Of a DNA stretch of 50,502 nt, positions 23,925 through 33,600 are shown piece by piece. Every line of letters begins with the position of its first letter. The stretch's first letter is position 1. The DNA is from an uncultured Collinsella sp. GTDB taxonomy: Bacteria; Actinomycetota; Coriobacteriia; Coriobacteriales; Coriobacteriaceae. The position numbers were made by a program, and so were the translations under genes. The stretch lies in the NCBI GenBank assembly GCA_959606065.1, contig CAUHHV010000016.1, positions 1 through 50,502 of the forward strand, written 5' to 3'. The notes beneath the pieces are model-generated. The model made no database searches and had not been told where the DNA came from. It saw only the letters and a program-made list of their open reading frames with translations.

Positions 23925-25229
23925 ATGGCAGAGATGGAGCTTGCAACCCTCATTTGTGGCGAAATCGCAGGCACTCTCCGGCAAGACGAGCATGGACTCT
24001 GCAGCTTTGTATACGCCCCAACCTATCGCGGAGCACCGCTATCGCTAACAATGCCGCTTTCCAATCGCACGTATGGCCATAACATCGTCCGCCCGTTCCT
24101 ATTTGGCCTTTTGCCCGACAGTCAAGAGCAGCGTCGCGCTATTGCCGCCGAGTATGACGTTGCATCCAACAACCCCGTCGCCCTCTTGTGCCATATCGGT
24201 CTTGACTGCGCAGGGGCCGTTCAGTTTTGTCGAACCGATCAATTAGGCGCCGCCCGCGGCAGGGTCTCGGCATACCGCCCGCTTACCAATTCTCAAATCG
24301 CTCACAAGCTCAAAGCAATTCGCGATGACGAAAGAGAGACATGGATGGGCTCCAACGAAAGCTGGTCCCTGGGCGGCAACCAAGGCAAATTTGCACTAGC
24401 TTGGCATGATGGCCAATGGTGCGAATGTCTAGGGTCATCCCCCACTACCCATATCTTCAAAAATGGTGTCGTTGGGTTCAAACATCAGGCCTTAAACGAA
24501 TTCGTCTGCATGAAAACGGCTCGGCGTGTTGGCATTCCAACTGCCAACGTCTCCTATTGCACATTTGAAGACGAAGCCGCGCTCGTCGTTGAACGGTACG
24601 ACAGAATGGTCAATAGCAGCGGAAATATCGAAAGGCTGCATCAGGAGGACTTTTGCCAGGCGCTCGGTGTATTGCCAAGCCAGAAATACACCGCCGACGG
24701 AGGACCAACCACACGAGACATCCAAGAACGACTGATTAACACAGTCCCCCACCACATGAATCTTGTGCTTTTTACCTATATGTTGTTCTATAACGCCATT
24801 ATCGGAGCGCCTGACGCACACGCTAAAAACTACTCGCTCATCCTAGGTAAAGGCACAAACGCAGCGCTCGCACCCATGTACGATGTCGCATCGGGCTTGG
24901 CGTACGAGCGTATGCGCCGCCGGGCGCGCCTTGCCATGAGCGTTGGCGGCGAAAATCGTGTGGGGCGCATCGGTCCAGGTGCTATCCGCCGATACCACGG
25001 TATGGGCGACCCCGCGTTGGAGACGGCGCTCACCGATGCCGGGCTATCCGAGAAGTTTTGCTTTGCGACCATGATGGACCTCGCCTACGAGGTGCCCATC
25101 TGTATGGAGGAGGTCATGGACGAATACGCCGATCTGCCCGGCATGGCGGAGCTGCAAGATCACTTGCTCGGCCCTGTCCGCGAAAACTGCCAGCGCACCC
25201 TCGACCTCATCAAGGCGGATATGGGCTAG
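23925..25229 (+). CDS. HipA-like serine/threonine kinase toxin
   Basis: A 434-residue kinase of the HipA family. The N-terminal domain is at 1-120. A Gly-rich phosphate loop SLGGNQGKFAL is at residues 148-158, with Ser148 at the place of the autophosphorylated Ser of E. coli HipA. The catalytic stretch IIGAPDAHAKNYSLI is near 292 and the metal-binding MYDVASGL near 316. Known HipA proteins phosphorylate aminoacyl-tRNA synthetases and cause growth arrest; the target here is unknown. All motifs are intact, so the toxin looks active. The pair is flanked by core genes on the other strand, consistent with an inserted module. Confidence 0.9.
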   Translation: MAEMELATLICGEIAGTLRQDEHGLCSFVYAPTYRGAPLSLTMPLSNRTYGHNIVRPFLFGLLPDSQEQRRAIAAEYDVASNNPVALLCHIGLDCAGAVQFCRTDQLGAARGRVSAYRPLTNSQIAHKLKAIRDDERETWMGSNESWSLGGNQGKFALAWHDGQWCECLGSSPTTHIFKNGVVGFKHQALNEFVCMKTARRVGIPTANVSYCTFEDEAALVVERYDRMVNSSGNIERLHQEDFCQALGVLPSQKYTADGGPTTRDIQERLINTVPHHMNLVLFTYMLFYNAIIGAPDAHAKNYSLILGKGTNAALAPMYDVASGLAYERMRRRARLAMSVGGENRVGRIGPGAIRRYHGMGDPALETALTDAGLSEKFCFATMMDLAYEVPICMEEVMDEYADLPGMAELQDHLLGPVRENCQRTLDLIKADMG

Positions 25230-25252
25230 GCGCCAATCAATCCACATTTCTT

Positions 25253-25298
25253 AAAAGAAGAGGGGGGCACCCGTCGCAAAAGTTCGGATGCCCCCTCT
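25253..25298 (-). terminator. Terminator after pepD (possibly bidirectional)
   Basis: GAGGGGGGCA and TGCCCCCTC arms form a hairpin between the convergent hipA-like and pepD genes. On the minus strand CTTCTTTT follows. Confidence 0.75.
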
Positions 25299-25354
25299 CG
25301 TAATGTCATTTGCAATCCGCTAGCACGTGGCTCGAACTGCTGCTAGCGCGACCC

Positions 25355-26812
25355 TTACGCGGCAAGGCGCTTGAGGACGTCGATGAGCAGCTCGTAGAAG
25401 CGCTCGGCAGAAGCGAGCTCCATGCTCTCGTCCGGGGTGTGGACATCGGAGAGCGTCGGGCCCACGGCGATGGCGTCCAGGCCGTGCAGGGCCTCAGCAA
25501 ACAGGCCGCACTCAAGGCCAGCGTGAATGGACTCGATGCGCAGCTCGGAGCCAAAGAGCTCGCGATAGCTCTCGACAAAAACGTCGCGGACCGGCGAATG
25601 CTCGGCATAGCTCCAGCCGGGATACTCGAACTCGAACTTGGCGTCGAAGCCCAAGACATCGGCCAGCGTCTGCAGGCGGTCCTTGAACTCGTTCTGCAGC
25701 GAGGTGATCGAGGAGCGCGGGGACAGCATGATCTTGACCTGGTCGTCGGAAGTGGCGACCACGCCGATGTTGGAGGAAACCTCGACGGAGCCGTCGGTGG
25801 CGACGTTGCGGCGAATCACGCCGTTAGGGGCAAGACGCAGGGCGCGGATGAGGGCAAGCGCGGACTTCTGATCCATGGCCTCGACCTCGGCGTCGTCGGC
25901 AATCTCGACGGTGCAGGTAAAGCCGGGGTCGAAGACCTCGAGCTCGGCAGTGACGTCGGCGATGATGCCCTTTGCGATCTGGGCCGCGGCCTCGGCGGCA
26001 GCGTGGTCAGCGTAGACCAGAACAGCCTTGCACTCGCGGTTGATGGCGTTGTCCTTGGTGCCGCCGTTAAAGCTGACGATGGCGGGCTCGCCGGCGACCA
26101 TCAGGCGATCGATGATACGGGCCATGATGAGGTTGCCGTTGCCGCGCTCCAGGTTGATGTCGGAGCCGGAGTGACCGCCCAGCAGGCCGGAGATGTCGAG
26201 CGTGAGGGTGCTACCGGTCTTGTGCTTGCGCACGATGGGGCAGGTGTAGGTAACGACGACGCCGCCGGCGCAGCTGACGGTGGCCACGCCCTCTTCCTCG
26301 GAGTCGAGGTTGATCATGGTGCGGGCGCTAATCTGGGACTTGTCGAGCGTCTCGGCGCCGACCAGGCCAGTCTCCTCGTCGGTGGTGAATACGCACTCGA
26401 GGGCGGGGTGAACGATCGAATCGTCATCGAGAACAGTGAGCATCAGAGCGACGGCGATACCGTTGTCGGCGCCCAGGGTGGTGCCGTTAGCGGTGAGGAC
26501 GCCGTCCTTGACGACCAGGTCGATACCGTCGGTCGTAAAGTCGTGCTCAACGGAGCCCAACTTGTCGCACACCATATCGATGTGGCCCTGCAGCATCACG
26601 GTCGGGGCATTCTCGGCGCCGGCAGAAGCGGGCTTGCGAATGATGACGTTGTAGACCTCGTCCTGGTACACATCGAGGCCGCGCTCCTTGGCAAACGCAA
26701 CCAGGAAATCGCTGATGCCCTTCTCGTTGCCAGACCCACGGGGGATCGCGCTGACCTCCTCAAAGAAATGGAACAGCTGGGCGGGCTCGTAGCCGGTGAT
26801 CTTGTAATCCAT
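25355..26812 (-). CDS. pepD: Aminoacyl-histidine dipeptidase (PepD, M20 family)
   Basis: A 485-residue cytosolic metallopeptidase that cleaves dipeptides such as Xaa-His and shows broad specificity. Zinc-site motifs are QGHIDMVC (near residue 79), GADNGIAVAL (near 118), TTDEETGLVGAE (near 146) and the late EHSPVRDVF and ECGLFAEAL pieces. The insert lid domain lies between. The start at 26812 follows GGAGG with a four-base gap. It is a single-gene transcript with a terminator towards hipA. Confidence 0.93.
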   Translation of the reverse strand: MDYKITGYEPAQLFHFFEEVSAIPRGSGNEKGISDFLVAFAKERGLDVYQDEVYNVIIRKPASAGAENAPTVMLQGHIDMVCDKLGSVEHDFTTDGIDLVVKDGVLTANGTTLGADNGIAVALMLTVLDDDSIVHPALECVFTTDEETGLVGAETLDKSQISARTMINLDSEEEGVATVSCAGGVVVTYTCPIVRKHKTGSTLTLDISGLLGGHSGSDINLERGNGNLIMARIIDRLMVAGEPAIVSFNGGTKDNAINRECKAVLVYADHAAAEAAAQIAKGIIADVTAELEVFDPGFTCTVEIADDAEVEAMDQKSALALIRALRLAPNGVIRRNVATDGSVEVSSNIGVVATSDDQVKIMLSPRSSITSLQNEFKDRLQTLADVLGFDAKFEFEYPGWSYAEHSPVRDVFVESYRELFGSELRIESIHAGLECGLFAEALHGLDAIAVGPTLSDVHTPDESMELASAERFYELLIDVLKRLAA

Positions 26813-27084
26813 GGTGCCTCCTTGGCGCAACTGGTTAGACAGTAAGACATGCGACTTGTATATTCCCAGACTTTGCGTGCATAAACCAGTCGAAAACGCC
26901 GAGCGCCCTTGCATCATCGGCTAACGGTGGGGAGACGCCACTTTATTAAGATAAAGCAGGTTAGACGGGCCGCGCCGAAGGGACGTTGGACCCTTCAACC
27001 AACCTCAACGCTTGATCAACGTTTATGCATACGCCATTGACATGTTTAATGAGATCTACTTTGAACGAAGGGGGCTTTCCAACA
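26813..27084. other. Intergenic region between pepD and clpC
   Basis: No gene is visible. The minus strand offers a weak TTTATG-17-TATACA pair near 26850-26880 that could be the pepD promoter. I see no repeats of the families found elsewhere. Confidence 0.4.
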
Positions 27085-27112
27085 GAAAAAGGGCGCTCCT
27101 TTGGAACGCCCT
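27085..27112 (-). terminator. Intrinsic terminator after clpC
   Basis: On the minus strand AGGGCGTTCC pairs with GGAGCGCCCT around a short AAA loop, followed by TTTTTC. Confidence 0.88.
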
Positions 27113-27137
27113 CGTGGACACAAGGTTTTGTTACGCC

Positions 27138-29780
27138 CTACAGCGCGCCGGAACCGGCTTGCATCATGCCGCCGGGGCCCGAGGTCACGCCGCCGCTCAC
27201 GGGCGCGGCGCTGCCAGTGTGCGGTGCCGCCGGGGTGGTATCGCCACCGAGCGTACCTGCCGGACGCGGTGCCGGAATCTCGCCCGTGCCGTGGCTAAAG
27301 ACAAACTTGCCATCGGCCACGTCGCACAGGACGGTATCGCCCTCGCCCCACTCGCCGGCCAGAAGTTCCTCGGACAGCGGGTCCTCGATGAGCTTTTGAA
27401 TAGCACGGCGCAGCGGACGCGCACCGTTGGTGAGGTCGGTGCCCTCGGCCACGATCTTGTCATAGGCCGCATCGGTGAGCTTGATGTTCATGCCGTTGGC
27501 AATCAGACGCTGGCGCAGGTCGTCCACCAGCAGGTGCGCGATCTTGGTGAGATTCTCGCCCGAGAGCTTCTGGAACACAACAATGTCGTCGATACGGTTG
27601 AGCAGCTCGGGGCGGAACAGGCGCTTGAGCTCGCCCATCGCGCGACCACGGATCTCACTCGACGTGAGACCCTGCTCGCCGGTGGTGCCAAAGCCCACGC
27701 TCGCATCCTGCGCAATCTCGCGGGCGCCCACATTGGACGTCATGATGATCACGGTGTTGCGGAAGTCGACCGTCTTGCCCTGGCTATCGGTCAGGCGGCC
27801 CTCCTCCAGCACCTGCAGCAAGATGTTGAAGATATCGGGGTGCGCCTTCTCGATCTCGTCGAACAGCACGACCGAGTACGGGTGGCGACGAACGGCCTTG
27901 GTGAGCTGGCCGCCCTCGTCGTGACCGACGTAGCCCGGAGGGCTACCGATGAGCTTGGAGACCTCGAACTCGCTACCGAACTCGGACATGTCGAAGCTGA
28001 TGAGCGCGTCTTTGCTGCCAAAGAGATACTCGGCGAGCGTCTTGGCGAGCTCGGTCTTGCCCGTGCCGGTGGGACCCAGGAAGATAAAGCTGCCGCCGGG
28101 ACGACGCGGGTCCTTGAGCGGCGAGCGGCTGCGGCGCACGGCCTTGGCGACGGCCTCGACGGCCTCGTCCTGGCCGATAATGCGGGTCTTGAGCACGCTT
28201 TCGGTCTGCAGCAGGCGACGGCTCTCGCTCTCGGTAAGCGAGGACACCGGCACGCCCGAAGTCACGGACACGATATCGGCAATCTGACTCACATCGATGG
28301 TGAGCGGGCTGGCGTCAAGCTCGGCCGTCCAGGCAGCCTTGGCCTCGGCGAGTTCAATCTCGGCAGCCTTCTGCTGCTCGGTGATCTCGGCGGCCTTGTT
28401 CATGTCGTCGCTCTCGGTGGCCTCCTGCGCGGCGGCCTTGAGCTCCTCTATGCGATGCTCGGCCTCGCGCACCGGCTCGGGCGCGCGATTCGCGGCGATG
28501 CGAGCGCGGGCACCGGCCTCGTCAATGAGGTCGATGGCCTTATCGGGCAGGAAGCGATCCTGGATGTAGCGGTTGGAAAGGTTCGCGGCGGCCTCGATAG
28601 CACCCTGCGTATAGCGCACATGGTGGTGCTCCTCGTAGCGCGGCTTGAGCGCGGTCAGGATCTTGACCGTGTCCTCGACGCTCGGCTCCTCGACATCGAT
28701 GGTCTGGAAGCGACGCTCGAAGGCCGGGTCCTTGGTGAGGTACTTGCGGAATTCCTCGGCCGTGGTGGCGCCGATAATCTGGAAGGCACCGCGCGCGAGC
28801 ACGGGCTTGAGCATAGAGCTCGCGTCGATGGAGCCCTCAGCAGAACCGGCACCGATGATGGTGTGCATCTCGTCGATAAACAGGATGACGTCGTCGGCTT
28901 CGGTGGCCTCCTGGATCACGTTCTTGAGGCGCTCCTCAAACTCGCCGCGATACTTGGCACCCGCCACGAGGCCCGGCAGGTCGAGCGTCCAGATATTCTG
29001 GTTCATGAGGTTCTCGGGCACGTTGCCGGCTGCAATCTGCTGAGCCAGGCCCTCGACGATGGCCGTCTTGCCCACGCCGGGGTCGCCCAGAATGAGCGGG
29101 TTGTTCTTGGTGCGGCGCGAAAGAATTTCCATCATACGCTGGACTTCCTTTTCGCGACCAATTACAGGGTCGAGCTCGCCGTCGCGCGCCTTCTGCGTGA
29201 GGTTGGTCGCGAACTGCTTAAGCGTATCGGTGCCACTCCCCTTTTGCTGAGAGGCATCCGAGCCGCTAAAGAACGGCAGGCCCGCACCGGGACGCCCGGC
29301 ACCGGCGCCGGCGAGCGGACGCTTCTTGTCCTGGTCCTTGGCAGTGAGTTTCTCGATAGCCTTTTTGATAGAGGCGGACGACACACCCAGGCGCATGAGG
29401 ATGTCCATGGCCATGCCGTTGCCCTCTTCGACGATGCCGATCAGCAAGTGCTCGGTCGACACGTAGGTCTGGTTATTCTCACGCGCCACGCGGAATGAAC
29501 GCTCCATAACGCTAATGACGAGCGGCGTAAAGGCGAGCTTAGCCGCCTCGGTCTCCTCACTGGGCTCGGGAACCGTGGTCTGGACCTCCTTGAGGGTGTC
29601 CATGATGTCGTCGTAGGAGATATCAAGCGAGCGCAGTGCCTCGGCGGCAATGCCCTCGTCCTCCTTGGCAAGCGCGAGCAGCAGGTGCTCGGTGCCCACC
29701 TTATTTGAATGAAGATCGAGCGCCTCCTGTTTGGCCATCGACATGACCTTGCGCGCTCGATCGGTAAATCTATCTAACAT
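27138..29780 (-). CDS. clpC: ATP-dependent Clp protease ATPase ClpC
   Basis: An 880-residue AAA+ unfoldase. Two Clp-N repeats are at 1-150 (MLDRFTDRARKVMSMAKQEA). The first ATPase domain has GDPGVGKTAIVEG near residue 220. The medium-length middle domain (about 400-480) is of the ClpC type, shorter than in ClpB. The second ATPase domain has GPTGTGKTELAK near residue 560 and ends in a Gly/Pro-rich tail. It feeds substrates to ClpP. The start at 29780 has AAGGAAAC upstream; an ATG 11 codons earlier lacks support. No ctsR, mcsA/B or CIRCE element is visible upstream. Confidence 0.95.
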   Translation of the reverse strand: MLDRFTDRARKVMSMAKQEALDLHSNKVGTEHLLLALAKEDEGIAAEALRSLDISYDDIMDTLKEVQTTVPEPSEETEAAKLAFTPLVISVMERSFRVARENNQTYVSTEHLLIGIVEEGNGMAMDILMRLGVSSASIKKAIEKLTAKDQDKKRPLAGAGAGRPGAGLPFFSGSDASQQKGSGTDTLKQFATNLTQKARDGELDPVIGREKEVQRMMEILSRRTKNNPLILGDPGVGKTAIVEGLAQQIAAGNVPENLMNQNIWTLDLPGLVAGAKYRGEFEERLKNVIQEATEADDVILFIDEMHTIIGAGSAEGSIDASSMLKPVLARGAFQIIGATTAEEFRKYLTKDPAFERRFQTIDVEEPSVEDTVKILTALKPRYEEHHHVRYTQGAIEAAANLSNRYIQDRFLPDKAIDLIDEAGARARIAANRAPEPVREAEHRIEELKAAAQEATESDDMNKAAEITEQQKAAEIELAEAKAAWTAELDASPLTIDVSQIADIVSVTSGVPVSSLTESESRRLLQTESVLKTRIIGQDEAVEAVAKAVRRSRSPLKDPRRPGGSFIFLGPTGTGKTELAKTLAEYLFGSKDALISFDMSEFGSEFEVSKLIGSPPGYVGHDEGGQLTKAVRRHPYSVVLFDEIEKAHPDIFNILLQVLEEGRLTDSQGKTVDFRNTVIIMTSNVGAREIAQDASVGFGTTGEQGLTSSEIRGRAMGELKRLFRPELLNRIDDIVVFQKLSGENLTKIAHLLVDDLRQRLIANGMNIKLTDAAYDKIVAEGTDLTNGARPLRRAIQKLIEDPLSEELLAGEWGEGDTVLCDVADGKFVFSHGTGEIPAPRPAGTLGGDTTPAAPHTGSAAPVSGGVTSGPGGMMQAGSGAL

Positions 29781-29972
29781 GCTCGTTTCCTTACATGAGT
29801 TCATCGAAATCAAAACGCCCGCCCGTCGGCGGCGCTTTTGTCTCTTTACCCACAGGTTGTCTATGTTAACAGCTGGAGGAATATCTATAAACCCGGCTCA
29901 CATGAATGCAGGTTATGACCGCATCGCGGGACTCACCGCGCGATGCGCGACAGGCGCCCCGCAAGAGAAACC

Positions 29973-30662
29973 CTAGGCGTCTTTCACCACGTCGGGACTC
30001 GTCGCACGCGATGCGCGATAGGCATCGGCCTCCTTGGAGACGCGTTCGAGCAGCTCGGATGTATCGACGCCCTCGACTTGCGCGACCGTTTCCACCGTCT
30101 GCATGGCGACCGCCCTCAGGTACGCGCACGCGCTGTCCCCCAGCTGCTCGAGGTCTATCTCCTCGCCGCCCTCCCGGGCAAAGCCGACCGCCATCACAAA
30201 GTCCATGATGCCCGAGACCAGAAAGCCCACCGCAAAGCTCGAATCCGCCTTGAGCTCTTCTCCGTCGGGGTGGACGATCTCTCTCACGCGGTCGATGATG
30301 ATCGTATGGATGCCCTGCACGACCTGCTCGGCGGCACCCGCCCTCATGGTGATGACGATGCGCCGCAGCAGGCAGCGGACGTCGCGCCGGTCGAACGCCG
30401 AAAGGTCGCCCTCGCTCGAAAAATGCCAGAGGGCATCGGTGATGAGCTCGTTATCCTGCAGCAGTTGGGCTATGGCGATGGCGACGAGTTCATCGAAATC
30501 GTGAAAATAGTAGTAAAACGTTCCGCGATTGCACCGGGCGGCGCGGGTCACCTCGCCAACCGACAGCTCGAAGATGCTGTTGTTCTCGATGAGCTCCCAA
30601 AACGCCTCGATGATACGGGTGCGTGCATCGGGCGCATCGGCGTCCTTACGCGGTCTCGCCAT
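29973..30662 (-). CDS. TetR/AcrR family transcriptional regulator
   Basis: A 229-residue regulator. The N-terminal helix-turn-helix (TRIIEAFWELIENNSIFELS, then AARCNRGTFYYYFHDFDEL) is classic TetR; the ligand-binding C-terminal part is unlike any I recognise. It starts inside the end of the giant activase gene (17-base overlap), so both share a transcript. It probably represses its own operon at the 21-bp palindrome upstream of that gene. A GTG three codons earlier (30671) is an equally possible start. Confidence 0.87.
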   Translation of the reverse strand: MARPRKDADAPDARTRIIEAFWELIENNSIFELSVGEVTRAARCNRGTFYYYFHDFDELVAIAIAQLLQDNELITDALWHFSSEGDLSAFDRRDVRCLLRRIVITMRAGAAEQVVQGIHTIIIDRVREIVHPDGEELKADSSFAVGFLVSGIMDFVMAVGFAREGGEEIDLEQLGDSACAYLRAVAMQTVETVAQVEGVDTSELLERVSKEADAYRASRATSPDVVKDA

Positions 30663-33600
30663 GCGCCTCACCGCACCCCTGCGCCTTGGCGTTCATGATG
30701 AGCATCTGAAGACGGTTCTCCACGTTGGCGAAGCTCACGTCGGGATCGTAGTCGAGCGGCAGGAACTGCGCCGTGGGATACTGCTCCTTGAGCGCATGGA
30801 TGAGCCCGCGCCCCACGACATGGTTGGGCAGACACCCGAACGGCTGCAGGATCACGAAGTTGCGGCAGCCGCGCTTGGCGTGCTCGAGGATCTCCGCCGG
30901 AATCAGCACGCCCTCGCCCGCATCGAACGTATGGTGCAGGATCTTATCGCTCGCGCGCACGAGCTCGGGCATGCGCGTCGGCGGCTCGTAGAGCGGGCTC
31001 GCCGCGCCCAGGCGGTCGCAACGGTCGTGCGCGAGCTCGAACAGGTTGTCCGCCGTGGCGTACCAGGCCTTTTCGGGCAGCGACAGGTCGACGTGGAACT
31101 CGCGCGACTGCGCATGCTTGTAGAAATAGGTCTTGCGGATCACGTCGGTCATGCGCGCCTCGATGACCTCGAGCCCGTTGTCCTCGAGGTAGCGCTCGAT
31201 CTCGTGGTTGGCGCCGAGATGGAAATTGAGCAGGTACTCGCCCACGATGAGAACGGTCGGATGCGGGTTCGAGCGGTCGTACGGAACGGCGTCCATGATC
31301 GCAAGCGCGCGTTTGAAGCCCGTCGCCTGGCCTCTCAGCCCGGAGCGCTCCATGCCCTCGATAACCTCATCGAGCGCGCGGTCGAACGCAGCGTCCGCCG
31401 CGCCCTTCTCGAGCTCGTAGGGACGGATGCGCCTAAGCATGGCCTCGAGGGTATCGATCATGGGAAGACCGTAGGCGATCTGGATGCTCGGGCCAAGGCC
31501 GAGCTTGAAGCCCGGATGCGCATTGTGGGCATCGACGTCGTCGTTGGTGAGCACCGGGACATAGTCGTATCCCGCGTCGTCGAGCGCGCGGCGCAGCAGG
31601 GGCATGTAGTGCGTCAGGCGGCAGTCGCCGATATACTTGCCAGTCACCACGGCGACGTCGTGCGGGTCGTACTTACCGCTCTCGAGTGCCGCGAGCGCCT
31701 CGCCGATCACGATTTGCGCGGGGAAGCAGATGTCGTTGTGCACATAGCGTTTGCCCAGGCGGATGGCATCCTCGCGCCCGATATCAAGGGCCTCGGCGCG
31801 CACGCCCTGATTGCGCATCGCCGCGGTCATGAGCCTGCAGAACGCATGGGAGGTGTTGGGGACCAGCGCGATCTTGTCGTGCCGGTCGCGCTTGGTGTAC
31901 TTGACCTTATACGGGTCGTCGAGCGGATGGACCGCGTGCACCCGGGCGCCCTCGGCACGCTCCTCCGCGCGACGACGGTTGACCGACTCGATAAACGAAC
32001 GCACGCGAATGCCCATGGGACCGGCGACGTCGCTCTCATCGAGCTTGATCATCATCGGAACCTTGGAGCCCATCTCGCCCATCATGCGCGCGATCTCATC
32101 GGTGAGATACGCATCGTGGCCGCAGCCGAAGCTGCCCATCTGCACGAGCTCGAGCTCGGGCGTCGATGCGACGATGACCGCGCACGACAGCATGCGCGCA
32201 TGGTAGTTGTTCACGATGTCGATGCGGCTGTTGGAAAGATCGACGTTGCAGACCCCCGGCACCGCATCGGGCGTCAGGACGGGGATGCCGCGCTCAGAGA
32301 AGAGCTTGGGCAGCCCGTGGTTGACCAGCGGGTCGTTGTGGTACGGGCGCGAAGCGATCACCACCGCGTAGCCGCCGTCCTCGCGCACGTTCTCGAGCAC
32401 CTGCCTGCCGCGCAGCTGCAGCTGGTTCTCAAACGTCTGCTGCGCGCGGTCCGCCTGCTCGGTCGCCTTGGCAACCAGGTCGGCATCGATATCGAAGGTC
32501 TCCTTGCACCACGCCTTGAGCTGGCGGTTTCGGTCGCCCTCGTCGTACCAGTGGAACAGCGGCGTATCGAACGGAACGCCGAAACGCTCCTCCGGGTTAT
32601 CGGAATTGCGCATCACGTAGGGGTATCCCTTTACGACGGCGCACATCCACTCGCTGGTAGAGGCGGTGTTTTCGGTGGGCACCGTCGTGATGATGGGCAT
32701 GAAGATACGGTCGACGCCGGCGTCGACGAGATTGCGGATGTGCCCGTGGACGAGCTTGGCCGGGAAGCACACGGTGTCGGATGTGACGTGCGCCAGACCG
32801 CGCTCGTACATCGCCTTGGTGCTGCGTCCCGAGACGCGCACCTTAAAGCCGAGCGTGCTGAAGAACGTCGACCAGAACGGCATGGTGTCCCAGAACTCGA
32901 GCACACGGGGAATGCCGATCGTGACATCGCGCCCCCCGCAGACGGGAACCGTGGGGCACGACTCGAACAGCAGCTTCTCGCGGTCGACAAAGAGATTGGG
33001 GGCAGCCGCGGTCCGGTCGCGCCCCGTGCCGGGTGCCTGTGCCTCGCAAGCACCCTGCGGACGCAGCTCCTCCGCCGCGGGAACCTCGCGCACGAGCTCA
33101 TCCCATGAGATGGCGCCGCCGCGCGGGCAGCGATTGCCCGTGACGTAAAGCGAGCCGTCGCCAAATGCCACGACCGCGCGCTGGCAGCGGTTGTTGCACC
33201 GACGGCAGGTAACGCCGCCGAACTCGCGATGCTCGAAGCGCTCCACGGCATCGAGCCCGATAAACGACGTGCCGGCGTCGCCCTTGCGGCATTCCTCGCG
33301 CGCGAGCAGGGCGATACCGATAGCGCCCATCAGCCCCGGGTGGGGCGCACGCGTGACGGGTTTGCCCAGATACTGCTCGAATGCGCGCAGCACCGCGTCG
33401 TTTCGGAACGTGCCGCCCTGAACGACGACTTTGTCGCCCAGACGGTTGAGATTTGAAACGCGAATGACCTTGGTGAACACGTTCTCGATAATCGAACGGC
33501 AGAGACCGGCCATGATGTCGCCCGGACCCTTACCGCGCCGCTGCTCGGAAACGACGCTGCTGTTCATGAACACCGTGCAGCGGCTGCCGAGAACGGCGGG

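Noticed and set aside
27012..29498. An 828-codon open frame on the plus strand
   Set aside because: It is antisense to clpC. The composition is typical of a mirror frame, and the real gene has all AAA+ motifs.
29781..29972. CIRCE or CtsR operator before clpC
   Set aside because: No TTAGCACTC inverted repeat and no tandem CtsR heptamer is visible.
30529..33108. An 859-codon open frame on the plus strand
   Set aside because: It is antisense to the activase gene, whose motifs are clear. Long antisense frames are expected in GC-rich genes, and the translation shows no domain.
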